Source of the DNA: Gammaproteobacteria bacterium
GTDB lineage: Bacteria; Pseudomonadota; Gammaproteobacteria; Steroidobacterales; Rariloculaceae
Direction: 5' to 3'
Assembly: GCA_022826245.1 (NCBI GenBank)
Contig: JAJDVG010000009.1
Coordinates: 1-50,832, forward strand
DNA: 50,832 nucleotides
Part shown: in pieces, positions 1 to 7,963 of the stretch
How the letters are laid out: each line of letters opens with the position of its first letter
Position numbering within the stretch: the first letter of the stretch is position 1
Program-made: the position numbers and the translations under genes
Notes under the pieces: generated by a model
The model's database searches: none
The model's input: only the letters and a program-made list of their open reading frames with translations
What the model was told of the DNA's origin: nothing

Positions 1-29
1 GATGTTCATGGTCGTTCTCATATGCATGA

Positions 30-46
30 GTATGTACCGAACATAC
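30..46. promoter_or_regulatory. Short inverted repeat, possible operator
   Basis: A perfect 6-bp inverted repeat (GTATGT, spacer ACCGA, ACATAC) lies in an AT-rich stretch at the left edge of a very GC-rich window. The neighbouring bases 20-29 hold a second palindromic core, ATGCAT. The size and setting fit a dimeric regulator site or promoter region for a gene left of the window. No gene in this window is obviously served by it. Confidence 0.25.
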
Positions 47-138
47 ATATCGATCAAGCCTGCCGCAAGCCTCCAATCCGACCCGTTTCGCGGAGAAACG
101 CAGAGTGAAGCGACAGCCACGGGAGCAGTCCGATCCGA

Positions 139-184
139 CCGAGTCTACCGCGCTACGGCAGTTCTGCAGCCACTCGGCTTTTTT
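139..184 (+). terminator. Possible intrinsic terminator
   Basis: CCGAGT (139-144) pairs with ACTCGG (172-177), followed by one C and a run of six T (179-184). The 27-base interior can form small extra stems. It would stop a rightward transcript arriving from outside the window. The outer stem is only 6 bp, so this is tentative. Confidence 0.35.
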
Positions 185-248
185 CTCTGGCGTATACCAG
201 AACCCGTGTGAGTCGAGGACGACATCGACCCGCAGGCCACGCGCAAGT

Positions 249-1862
249 TCAGAAGCGCGATCCGGTGATCCAGACGTCGGACCTCGCCCAGCTCTTCTCG
301 AAATCCTCGTCGACCGCCGGGTCCGTTTCCCCCTGCGCGGCGAGTGCCTCGCGCAGGCCGAACAGCGACCAGCCGTTGTGGGGGTGGTCCGCGATCTCGT
401 CGCGGTAGACGCGCTCCGCGTCGGCGTTGCGGCCGGCCTCGAGCAGCGCGGCGCCGAGCCAGTGGCGCGCCGCGAACGGCAGGGGCTCCGGTTCGTCGTA
501 GCCGAGTTCGTCCTCGTGCTCGACGGCGCGTTCGAATGCGGAAATCGCGGCACGCACGTTGCCCTGGCTCCACTGGATCTCGCCGGCCAGGATTTCGGCC
601 AGCACATTGAGCAGCAACGAGGCGCGATCGAAGCGGATCATGGCGTCGGTGGTCTCGGCCATCTCCCTGAGCCGTTGCAGATGCGCGCGCGCGAAGTCGG
701 CTTCGCCGAGCTTGGCCCTGGCGTAACCGTGGGCGAAATCCCAGACACCGGCGGCGTAATCGCTGGCGGAGCGCTCCGTAATCTCGAGGATCTCGTCGAA
801 GCGCCCGAAACGCACGAGGATCAGGAGTTCGAAAGAATTGTCGCCCATGAGCTTCGTGTAGTCCTTGCTCGCCTGTATGGCCATCGCGCCCTGCCCGTCG
901 AACGCGGCCGCGAAGAACAGCATGTGCAGATTGTGCGGCGGGTAGATCGCGACGCCCTGGCGACTCGCGGCCTTGAGGTCGGAGTGCCAGGCCTGGATGT
1001 TCGCGCGCACGCTGTCGCCCCAGCGGCCGACCTCGTTCCAGGTGTGCGACGGCATGTGATTGATGTGGCTCGCGCCGGGAATCGAATCGCCGATGTACTC
1101 GGCACAGGGTTCGGCAAGCTCCGGCTGAACCGTCGACTCGGTCGCGTGGATGTAGAGATGACAGGCGCCGGGATGGCGGATGTCGCGCTCGAGCACGCTC
1201 TCGAGTACGGAGTGAATGCGCCGCACGTTCGGATCGTCGATATCGCGGTAGCCGCGTCGCTCCTCGAGCAGGAAAAGCGCATCGGCGTAGAGCGTGACGG
1301 CGTCGAGGTCGTCCGGATACTGCTCGGCCAGCTCGCGCGCCGCATCGACCCAGGCTTCATCCTGCACGCGGCGGTTCGCGAAATCGTAATCGGCGACGTA
1401 GCGGGCGGAAAGCGCGTCGATATAAGCCTGCTCGCGCAAGCTCGCGTTGTCGCGAAGCTCGAGCGCCTTGCTGATGGCCGCATAGGCATACGGAGCTTCC
1501 GCCGCGGACATCGGTACGTTCAGATAAGACCCCCAGGACCACGCTTCGCCCCAGTAGCAGATGGCGCACTCCGGATCGAGTTTCTGCGCTTCGCGAAACG
1601 AGCGTATGGCTTCGTATTTGCCGAACGCATACATGAGCTGAAAGCCCTGGTCGAAGAAGGCCTGGACCTCGGGATCGTCCGACGAGATTTCATGGGAAAA
1701 GGGCCCGAGCACCTCGGGCATGTAGGGGATCGGCTCTGCGAGCATCGCTTCGAGCGCTTCGCCGGACAGCGATGGCGGTTGCGCGAACGCCGCGAATGAC
1801 GTGAACATCAGGAAGAAAGCCGTGGTCGCAGCCGAGCCGCGCCGGTTCACCATTCCGATCAT
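249..1862 (-). CDS. Secreted TPR-repeat protein with conserved histidine motifs
   Basis: A 537-residue exported protein. The ATG at 1862 is chosen because GGAGG sits five bases upstream and it opens a clean signal peptide ending about residue 28 (AAFAQ). The body is built of TPR-like helix pairs (for example the segments with KYEAIRSF and AVTLYADALFLLEERR). The family signature is a His-rich core: HPGACHLYIHATE, then HINHMPSHTW and NLHMLFFAA. Such His spacing is unusual for a plain scaffold and could bind metal; that is inference. Proteins of this size and motif set are common in environmental Gammaproteobacteria and are annotated only as TPR proteins. It is monocistronic here and divergent from the DUF3237 gene. 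The TPR call is firm, the molecular function unknown. Confidence 0.85.
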   Translation of the reverse strand: MIGMVNRRGSAATTAFFLMFTSFAAFAQPPSLSGEALEAMLAEPIPYMPEVLGPFSHEISSDDPEVQAFFDQGFQLMYAFGKYEAIRSFREAQKLDPECAICYWGEAWSWGSYLNVPMSAAEAPYAYAAISKALELRDNASLREQAYIDALSARYVADYDFANRRVQDEAWVDAARELAEQYPDDLDAVTLYADALFLLEERRGYRDIDDPNVRRIHSVLESVLERDIRHPGACHLYIHATESTVQPELAEPCAEYIGDSIPGASHINHMPSHTWNEVGRWGDSVRANIQAWHSDLKAASRQGVAIYPPHNLHMLFFAAAFDGQGAMAIQASKDYTKLMGDNSFELLILVRFGRFDEILEITERSASDYAAGVWDFAHGYARAKLGEADFARAHLQRLREMAETTDAMIRFDRASLLLNVLAEILAGEIQWSQGNVRAAISAFERAVEHEDELGYDEPEPLPFAARHWLGAALLEAGRNADAERVYRDEIADHPHNGWSLFGLREALAAQGETDPAVDEDFEKSWARSDVWITGSRF

Positions 1863-2024
1863 TGAAGCCTCCATGTCTGCGTTTCGCGCCGCTTCGGTTT
1901 GATGGTACTGTGACGCGCCAACGAGTCCAACCGGCGCACCCATGCCGGGATGGGGTACCGCACGGCGGCGACGCGGCAAGAGCCTGGCCAGAATTCGATG
2001 GGGACTGCCACGGCCCGCGCCGAG

Positions 2025-2053
2025 CGCACAACGGCACCAGAGACGGACATAAT
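2025..2053 (+). promoter_or_regulatory. Candidate promoter for the DUF3237 gene
   Basis: A CATAAT -10 box (2048-2053, five of six matches to consensus) lies 17 bases after a weak -35-like CGCACA (2025-2030). The SD-like AGAGGA (2062-2067) and the ATG at 2074 follow. This is an eye match only. Confidence 0.3.
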
Positions 2054-2073
2054 TCGCTACAAGAGGAACTCGC

Positions 2074-2595
2074 ATGATACGTTTCGCTCTCGCGCTTTTG
2101 GCTGGCATTTCGATGACCGCACAGGCACAGGACACGCCCGAACCGCCTCGCCTGGAGTTCGCCTTCGAACTCTTTGCCCAGGTCGCGGATCCGATCATCG
2201 TCGGCGAAATGCCGAACGGCCAGCGCCGCATCATCGACATCCTGAGCGGCGAATTCGAAGGGCCGGGGATCAAGGGCAGGCTCGTACCGGGAGGCGCCGA
2301 CTGGCAGACCATCCGGGAAGACGGCTTCACCGAGGTTGATACCCGTTATCTGCTCGAAACCGACGACGGCCACCTGATCTACGTGACCAACATCGGCATC
2401 CGCCACGCGGCTCCGGAGGTCATGGCCAGGCTCAACGCCGGTGAAGAAGTGGAACAGTCGGAAATCTATTTCCGTGCGATACCTGAATTCGAAACCGACG
2501 CGCCCGAACTGCAGTGGCTCACGCGCTCGATTTTCGTATCCACCGGTGAGCGGTATCCGAACGGGGTCGTGATCAGGTACTACCGCGTGCTGTGA
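2074..2595 (+). CDS. DUF3237 family protein, exported
   Basis: A 173-residue protein with a short signal peptide (MIRFALALLAGISMTAQAQ). The rest matches the DUF3237/UPF0311 fold: the N-terminal LEFAFELFAQV strand, GEFEGPGIKGRLVPGGADW, then RYLLETDDGHLIYVTNIGIR and the C-terminal RYPNGVVIRYYRVL. These are recognisable landmarks of the family, whose biochemical role is not established. Most members are cytoplasmic, so the signal peptide is worth noting. The start is supported by AGAGGA about seven bases upstream. It is divergent from the TPR gene across a 211-bp intergenic region and is followed by the amidohydrolase 113 bp downstream on the same strand. Confidence 0.85.
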   Translation: MIRFALALLAGISMTAQAQDTPEPPRLEFAFELFAQVADPIIVGEMPNGQRRIIDILSGEFEGPGIKGRLVPGGADWQTIREDGFTEVDTRYLLETDDGHLIYVTNIGIRHAAPEVMARLNAGEEVEQSEIYFRAIPEFETDAPELQWLTRSIFVSTGERYPNGVVIRYYRVL

Positions 2596-2708
2596 GCACG
2601 GCGCGCGGGCCAGCCGCAGGTTCGGCAGCCACCCGGCATGCGGCTGAGCGCGGCGCATGGACGCGGCCTGCGGCGGCGTCCCGTCAATACAAGGCAAGGA
2701 GAACGAAG

Positions 2709-4088
2709 ATGAGAACTTCGCGGATCACCCGTCTCGCACTCGCACTCGCGGCCTGCACGGCACTCGTCGGGACGGCCGCCGCCCAGGCGCCCGAGCGCGG
2801 CAGCTTCGCGTTCACGAACGTCAACGTCGTACCCATGGACAGCGAGCGCGTGCTCGAGGACCAGACCGTCGTCGTCGAGGACGGCCGCATTACGGCACTC
2901 GGCCCGGCCGCAGAGGCCGAAGTCCCGCCGGGCGCGACCGAAATCGACGGCCGGGGCAGGTACCTCATGCCCGGATTGTCGGAAATGCACGGCCACATCC
3001 CGTCCACGAACGCCAACGGCGAAGCCGAGGACGTCCTCATGCTGTTCCTCGCGGGCGGCGCCACGACCGTGCGCGGGATGCAGGGTCACTCAAGCCAACT
3101 CGAACTCCGGCAACGGGTCGCGGATGGCGAGATCGTCGGCCCGCGCCTGTGGCTCGCGGCGCCGTCGATGCGCGGCAACAACGTACCGGACGCCGAGACT
3201 GCCGAGCGCCTCGTCCGCGAAGCGAAGGACCAGGGCTTCGACCTGCTCAAGGTCCACGAGGGCCTGAGCGCCGAGGCTTACGACGCGATCGTGCGCACGG
3301 CGACCGAGCTCGACATCCCCTGGGGCGGCCATGTCTCGATCAACGTCGGCGTGCCGGGTGCGCTCGCAGCCCGGCAAAGCACGATCGACCACCTCGACGA
3401 TTACCTCGACGCCATGCAGCCGGCCGACTCTCCCGCGCTGAACGCTACGGGCCGCGACCGCAACCGGCTGCTCGCGCTGAACGCCGACGCAACGAAGATC
3501 CCCGAACTCGCGCGGGCGACGCGCGAAGCCGGTGTCGCCGTCGTGCCGACCCAGATCCTCTGGGAGGTGCTGCGCGGCGCGCGCGATCCCGCGCCGCTCG
3601 TCGACCGCCCCGAAAACCGCTACATGGACCGCGGCACCGTGGCGACGTGGGCGGAGCGCACGACCGCATCCTACGCGAACGCGGATCGCGAGGCCGCTAT
3701 GCGCGAAGCGGAACTGCGCCAGATGCTGCTCAAGGCGATGTACGACGAAGGGGTGGCCGTTCTGATGGGCACGGATGCGCCGCAGGTCTTCAGCGTGCCG
3801 GGCTTCTCGCTGCACCGCGAGCTGCCGCTCATGGTCGAGTCCGGGATGACGCCCTACGAGGTGCTGCGCACGGGAACGGTCAACGTCGCGCGCTTCCTCG
3901 GCATCGAGGACGAGGCGGGAACCGTAGCGGTCGGCCGCAATGCCGACCTGCTGCTGCTCGAAGCGAACCCGCTCGACGACATCACCGCGGTCTCTGCGAA
4001 CGCCGGCGTCATGATCGACGGCCGGTGGCTGTCCGCGGACTACATCGCCGACGCGCTCGAAGCGATCGCGGCGAAACACGCCGAGTAA
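2709..4088 (+). CDS. Secreted metal-dependent amidohydrolase
   Basis: A 459-residue protein of the imidazolonepropionase-like amidohydrolase superfamily (TIM barrel with mononuclear or binuclear metal). The ATG at 2709 is chosen over upstream codons because AAGGAG lies nine bases before it and it starts a signal peptide (MRTSRITRLALALAACTALV, cleaved near AAAQ). Visible landmarks are the beta-sandwich start FTNVNVVPMDSERV, the metal pair MHGHIPS (H94, H96), GGATTVRGM, GGHVS, and the barrel-end aspartate in MGTDAP. The C-terminus has the usual GTVAVGRNADLLLLEANP. Family members hydrolyse cyclic amides, dipeptides or related C-N bonds; the substrate cannot be told from sequence. It is exported, so it probably acts on imported oligopeptides or xenobiotics. 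Confidence 0.85.
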   Translation: MRTSRITRLALALAACTALVGTAAAQAPERGSFAFTNVNVVPMDSERVLEDQTVVVEDGRITALGPAAEAEVPPGATEIDGRGRYLMPGLSEMHGHIPSTNANGEAEDVLMLFLAGGATTVRGMQGHSSQLELRQRVADGEIVGPRLWLAAPSMRGNNVPDAETAERLVREAKDQGFDLLKVHEGLSAEAYDAIVRTATELDIPWGGHVSINVGVPGALAARQSTIDHLDDYLDAMQPADSPALNATGRDRNRLLALNADATKIPELARATREAGVAVVPTQILWEVLRGARDPAPLVDRPENRYMDRGTVATWAERTTASYANADREAAMREAELRQMLLKAMYDEGVAVLMGTDAPQVFSVPGFSLHRELPLMVESGMTPYEVLRTGTVNVARFLGIEDEAGTVAVGRNADLLLLEANPLDDITAVSANAGVMIDGRWLSADYIADALEAIAAKHAE

Positions 4089-4116
4089 GTCGAAGATACA
4101 GCGTACGAACGCGCTT

Positions 4117-4135
4117 CCAGACCGGCCGGGTCTGG
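4117..4135. terminator. Hairpin after the amidohydrolase gene
   Basis: CCAGACC (4117-4123) and GGTCTGG (4129-4135) form a perfect 7-bp stem with a 5-base loop, 29 bp past the amidohydrolase stop and between convergent genes. No T-tract follows, so it is a terminator-like or mRNA 3-prime-protecting hairpin rather than a textbook intrinsic terminator. Confidence 0.4.
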
Positions 4136-4267
4136 TCGGCGGCGAGTCAGTCCGAATGGCGCCGATCGCGGCAGTTCGCGTCAGTGCAGCTCGATTTGCC
4201 CGCCAGCGACGAGGCGCGCAATCTGGCGATCGTGCACGCGCGCCGGTTCGTGTCAGCGCCGCGCGAC

Positions 4268-4573
4268 CTATCCGCCTGCGACTGCTCCCACAACGAGAAA
4301 CGGCTCGGCGCCGGAGCTGACCGCCCGCGGCAGTGCCTTGTCGGCCGGTTCGTGCGTTACGTCCTCGTTGCAGGCGAAGAACCGCACGAGCGGGCGGCGC
4401 CGGCGCGTCGCGTGATCGCGGATCGTCCCGCGCAGCATCGGGTAGCGGGCCTCGAGTGCATCGAGAACGCTCGACTGTGTGATGTCGCCGTCGACGCTCA
4501 CGGCCACCTCGCCGTCGACGCCGGCCAGCGTGCGCAAGTGAAACGGCAGGACGATGCGGATCACGGGAGCCAT
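4268..4573 (-). CDS. MoaD/ThiS-like ubiquitin-fold small protein
   Basis: A 101-residue beta-grasp protein. It begins with the strand [14 protein letters not shown], contains [15 protein letters not shown] typical of MoaD-like helix 1, and ends exactly in Gly-Gly (GAVAGG), the tail that is adenylated and thiocarboxylated by E1-like enzymes. The ATG at 4573 gives the family's usual length; an in-frame ATG at 4594 would add seven residues, and neither has a good SD. It lies 61 bp downstream of the beta-propeller gene on the same strand, with a ThiF/MoeB-type E1 further upstream. No MoaE, ThiG or other usual partner of a sulfur carrier is nearby. It could be a sulfur carrier for cofactor or amino-acid synthesis, or a protein modifier. 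Confidence 0.8.
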   Translation of the reverse strand: MAPVIRIVLPFHLRTLAGVDGEVAVSVDGDITQSSVLDALEARYPMLRGTIRDHATRRRRPLVRFFACNEDVTHEPADKALPRAVSSGAEPFLVVGAVAGG

Positions 4574-4634
4574 TGAGCGATTGCAGCCAGGCATCGGGTC
4601 CGGCCATTACGCTGGCATGGCAGGATCGTCTGGA

Positions 4635-5831
4635 TCACGGCAGCGCCTGCGCCTCTACCGAAAGCACGGCCGGCAGGTCGCGCACGATCGCCGTCCAGGT
4701 GTCGCCGCCGTCCGCCGAGCCATAGACCTGCCCGCCGGTCGTCCCGAAGTAAATCCCCCCGGGATCGAGCGTATCGACCGACATCGCGTCGCGCAGCACG
4801 TTGACGTAGCAGTGTTCCTGCGGCAGGCCTTCGGTCAGCGGCTCCCATTCATTGCCGCCCGTCCGGCTGCGGTAGACGCGGAGCTTGCCGTCGGGCGGAT
4901 AGTGTATGGCGTCGCTCTTGATCGGCACGACGTAGACCGTATCGGGTTCGTGTGCGTGCACTTCGATCGGAAAGCCGAAGTCCGTCGGCAGATTGCCGCT
5001 GATCTCGTACCAGTTGTCGCCGGAATCGTCGCTGCGCATGACGTCCCAGTGCTTCTGCATGTAGAGCGTGGCGGGCCTTGCCGGATGCATGGCGAGACGA
5101 TGAACGCAATGCCCGACCTCGGCCGTGGGATCGGGGATGTAGTCCGAACGCAAGCCGCGATTGATGGGTCGCCAGGTGTCGCCGCCGTCGTCGGTGCGAA
5201 ACGCGCCCGCCGCCGAGATCGCGGTGTAGATCCGGTCCGGGTTGTCCGGATCGAGCAGGATCGTGTGCAGGCACATGCCGCCCGCGCCGGGCGACCACCC
5301 GGCTCCGGTCTGATGCCCACGAAGCCCTGACATCTCGTGCCAGGACTTGCCGCCGTCCGTCGTGCGAAACAGCGCCGCGTCCTCGACCCCGGCATAGACG
5401 AGATCGGGATCCGTCAATGACGGTTCGAGGTGCCAGACGCGCGCGAACTCCCAGGGATGCTGCGTGCCGTCGTACCACTGGTGGGTCGTGAGCGGATGGC
5501 CGGTCTCGTCGGACGTGTCGTAGACGAAGTTGTTGCTCTCGCCCTGCGGCATCGCCGGAGCATCCGACGGCTCCGCCGCCAGCTTGTCGCTCGAACCGGG
5601 TTGCTCCCAGGTTTTGCCGCCGTCACTCGAGCGCTGGATGATCTGGCCGAACCAGTCGGTCAACTGCGAAGCGTAGATGCGGTCGGGATCAACGGGCGAG
5701 CCCTTCATGTGGTAGATCTCCCAGCCCGAAAAGAACGGCCCGGCGACGGACCACGCGTCGCGCTTGCCGTCGGCCGTGAGGATGAAGGCGCCCTTTTTGG
5801 TGCCGACGAGAATTCGGACTCCGCTCACCAC
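4635..5831 (-). CDS. Cytoplasmic BNR/sortilin-like beta-propeller protein
   Basis: A 398-residue propeller of the WD40/YVTN/BNR-like class (glycosidase/exo-sialidase-like in automated annotation). It opens with [20 protein letters not shown] and has repeated Asp-box-like turns ([49 protein letters not shown]). No signal peptide is visible, unlike the other propellers in this window. A GTG start at 5831, with GGAG a few bases upstream, is used; the next codon is also GTG. Sialidase catalytic residues are not evident, so a glycosidase function is doubtful. Its position between a ThiF/MoeB-type E1 gene and a MoaD-like gene suggests it is a partner or substrate of that pair. This linkage is inference. 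Confidence 0.8.
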   Translation of the reverse strand: MVSGVRILVGTKKGAFILTADGKRDAWSVAGPFFSGWEIYHMKGSPVDPDRIYASQLTDWFGQIIQRSSDGGKTWEQPGSSDKLAAEPSDAPAMPQGESNNFVYDTSDETGHPLTTHQWYDGTQHPWEFARVWHLEPSLTDPDLVYAGVEDAALFRTTDGGKSWHEMSGLRGHQTGAGWSPGAGGMCLHTILLDPDNPDRIYTAISAAGAFRTDDGGDTWRPINRGLRSDYIPDPTAEVGHCVHRLAMHPARPATLYMQKHWDVMRSDDSGDNWYEISGNLPTDFGFPIEVHAHEPDTVYVVPIKSDAIHYPPDGKLRVYRSRTGGNEWEPLTEGLPQEHCYVNVLRDAMSVDTLDPGGIYFGTTGGQVYGSADGGDTWTAIVRDLPAVLSVEAQALP

Positions 5832-6008
5832 CCGTCTCCGTTGTTTTCGTTGCCGACCGCGGGCGATTATCGACGAGCGCTGCTACGTCCCGCCAGCGAC
5901 AATGTGTTGCCCGTCAGGATCGTTTCCGATTGCACGCTCAAGCGAAAAGCTGCGCAATTTGTCTGAATTAGCATGTACTTCTGCATAACTTTCGTGATCT
6001 GTCACTCA

Positions 6009-6040
6009 ATCCTGCAGAGAATAACGAAATTGTGCAGGAT
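6009..6040. promoter_or_regulatory. 8-bp inverted repeat in AT-rich leader
   Basis: ATCCTGCA (6009-6016) and TGCAGGAT (6033-6040) form a perfect inverted repeat with a 16-base spacer. The 294-bp gap between the ThiF-like gene and the propeller gene (5832-6125) is clearly AT-richer than its surroundings, fitting a promoter and operator for the propeller-MoaD pair. I found no convincing -35/-10 pair there. Confidence 0.35.
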
Positions 6041-6125
6041 CTATTGATATCGGAGTTGCCATGGCGTAACCGTCCGACGCGAAATACCACGAATGCTGTC
6101 GGCTGGGCTTCCCGCGACGGCCGCA

Positions 6126-7223
6126 TCACGCGCCGATGAACTTCGCGTAGACGCCTCTCGCAACCGCAGCTTCGTCCGTGCCGTGCACGATCGCCCGTCC
6201 GTCGGGGAAAAGGCTCAACGTGTACGGCTTGCCGTTGTCGGTCAGGCTCGCTCGCAGCATGAAGCGATTCGTTCGCACTTCGCCGTGCGGGCGCAGGCGC
6301 TCGGCGATCGCCGGCAGATCGAGTGCGGTCGCGCGCTGGCGGTGGGTGAGCTGCACCGCATCGCGTCCGCACAGCGTCGCTGCGCCGGTACCGCGCGAGC
6401 CCTCGAGATATTCGAAACGCCCGTGTTTGCAGCAGGGACAGTCGCCGTGCTCGTAAGCGCCGGCGACGCGAAGCTCGCTCATGCTGCTATTCCAGAGATC
6501 GACGTTCAGCAGCGTCGGGCTCACCTGCGCGTAGTTGCCGGTCAGCACCTTGAGCGTCTCGGCGACCTCGAAGCTCGCGACCGTGACGGCCGCCGACGCG
6601 AGAATGCCCGCCGTGTCGCAGGTCGGCATCGTCCCCGGCGCCGGCTCCTCCTCGAACAGGCAGCGCAGGCACGGGCTGGCGCGGCTGCCGTCCGGCAGCG
6701 TTTCCCAAGGCGCATCGCCGCCCGGAGTGTGCGGCAGGATCGCGAACGCGGCGCCGACGGTACCGACCGCGCCGCCGTAGACGTACGCGATGCCGTGCTT
6801 CACGCAGAAATCGTTGACGAGGTAGCGGCCCTCGAAGTTGTCGAGACCGTCGACAATGACGTCCGCGCCGCTCGCGTAGCGCTCGATGTTTGTCCGGTTC
6901 AGGTCATCGACTATCGCCGTGACGCGCACGTCCGAGTTGATTTTCCCTAGCCTTCGTCGCGCGGCTTCAGCCTTTGGAACCGCCTCGGCGACATCGCGCT
7001 CGTCGAACAGCGTCTGCCGCTGCAGGTTGGTCATCTCGATGAAGTCGCGGTCGACGATCACGAGGTGACCGACTCCGGCTCTGGCGAGCAGGTCCGCGAT
7101 GACGCTCCCGAGTGCGCCGCAGCCGATTACGCAGGCCGTGGACCCGAGCAGCCGCTGCTGCCCGTCCTCCCCGATCCCCGGCAGGATCATCTGGCGGTGG
7201 TAGCGGCTCAGGTCTTCGCTCAT
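6126..7223 (-). CDS. ThiF/MoeB/HesA-family E1-like adenylyltransferase
   Basis: A 365-residue E1-like enzyme that should adenylate the C-terminal glycine of a ubiquitin-fold protein. Seen directly: the RYHRQMILPGIG start, the ATP loop GCGALGS (34-40), the nucleotide/metal block IVDRDFIEMTNLQRQTLF (56-73), the DGLDNFEGRYLVND substrate-channel motif (125-138), and zinc cysteine pairs CLRC (185-188) and CPCC (262-265). A cysteine in TCDTAGIL (C202) sits where MoeB-type enzymes carry their active-site Cys. About 95 extra residues follow the second zinc pair. The ATG at 7223 has GAGGGA just upstream; an earlier in-frame start would add 26 residues of low-complexity sequence. The likely partner is the GG-ended MoaD-like protein two genes downstream. 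Confidence 0.9.
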   Translation of the reverse strand: MSEDLSRYHRQMILPGIGEDGQQRLLGSTACVIGCGALGSVIADLLARAGVGHLVIVDRDFIEMTNLQRQTLFDERDVAEAVPKAEAARRRLGKINSDVRVTAIVDDLNRTNIERYASGADVIVDGLDNFEGRYLVNDFCVKHGIAYVYGGAVGTVGAAFAILPHTPGGDAPWETLPDGSRASPCLRCLFEEEPAPGTMPTCDTAGILASAAVTVASFEVAETLKVLTGNYAQVSPTLLNVDLWNSSMSELRVAGAYEHGDCPCCKHGRFEYLEGSRGTGAATLCGRDAVQLTHRQRATALDLPAIAERLRPHGEVRTNRFMLRASLTDNGKPYTLSLFPDGRAIVHGTDEAAVARGVYAKFIGA

Positions 7224-7331
7224 CGGTCCCTCGTGCGCGTCGCGGCGCCGAAACGGGCCGCGGGATGCTCGGTGCTCTATCATGAACGAACGCGCCGACA
7301 TTCACGACCTGGCAGGAACGAGCCCGTAGAC

Positions 7332-7895
7332 ATGAAACCATATCTGCTGTTGATGCTCCTGCTGCTCGCGACCGCGCCGGCCGCGTCTCAGGACGATGAG
7401 CGTCTGACCCGATCGCGCGATGCCGCGATGCAGCTCGGCCAGAAACTGAGCGCAACGCTGCTTGCCACGCTCGGAACGGACGGACCGGTTGCCGCCATCG
7501 AGGTCTGCAACGTCGAGGCGTCGCCGATCGCCGCGCGGATATCCGCAAGGGCAGGCGCCAGCGTGGGACGCACGGCACTGCGGCTCAGGAATCCCGACAA
7601 CGCACCCGACGCCGATGCGCGCACCGTGTTGACGACCTTCGAAAGCGAACTGGCCGCGGGCGCGACCCCGCCGCTCGAGCATTTCGAGACGAGGCCCGAC
7701 GGCAGCGCTCGCTACATGAGCGCCATCGTCACGCAGGGCCTGTGCCTGACCTGTCACGGGTCCGGGATCGCAGCGGAAGTCGCCGACACGATTGCCGATC
7801 ACTATCCCGCGGATCAGGCGACGGGATTCGCGGCGGGGGACTTGCGCGGAGCGTTCATCATCGAATGGCCCGCCTCCGATGTGCCGCCTCGCTGA
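7332..7895 (+). CDS. DUF3365 (Tll0287-like) c-type heme protein
   Basis: A 187-residue exported protein: signal peptide MKPYLLLMLLLLATAPAAS, then an alpha-helical DUF3365 domain with EVCNVEASPIA, RNPDNAPDADAR and a single heme site CLTCH (C138, C141, H142), followed by a conserved tail (ATGFAAGDLRGAFIIEWP). DUF3365 proteins are periplasmic single-heme sensors or electron carriers. The start is supported by the signal peptide and a GGCAGGA SD-like sequence. A TATCAT box at 7278-7283 could be its -10. It is divergent from the ThiF-like gene and convergent with the PDZ gene. Confidence 0.85.
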   Translation: MKPYLLLMLLLLATAPAASQDDERLTRSRDAAMQLGQKLSATLLATLGTDGPVAAIEVCNVEASPIAARISARAGASVGRTALRLRNPDNAPDADARTVLTTFESELAAGATPPLEHFETRPDGSARYMSAIVTQGLCLTCHGSGIAAEVADTIADHYPADQATGFAAGDLRGAFIIEWPASDVPPR

Positions 7896-7896
7896 G

Positions 7897-7912
7897 TTTC
7901 CGTGCGCGGAAA
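7897..7912. terminator. Hairpin between convergent genes
   Basis: TTTCCG (7897-7902), loop TGCG, CGGAAA (7907-7912): a perfect 6-bp stem starting one base after the DUF3365 stop, between that gene and the convergent PDZ gene. It could act in either direction. There is no long T-tract. Confidence 0.35.
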
Positions 7913-7963
7913 ACGGCGCCGCGACCAGGCGACCGGCAGAGCTTCAACGGTTCGAGGACCCGC

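Noticed and set aside
100..190. tRNA-like look of bases 120-190 on either strand
   Set aside because: Some D-arm-like words occur on the minus strand but no acceptor stem, anticodon stem or GTTCRANYC T-loop can be fitted.
105..1799. Long open frame antisense to the TPR gene
   Set aside because: The sense frame has a signal peptide, SD and recognised motifs; the antisense frame has Arg/Gly/Val-rich text with no domain, as expected in high-GC DNA. The same applies to long antisense frames at 3090-4607, 16488-17693, 23553-25907 and 41561-43102.
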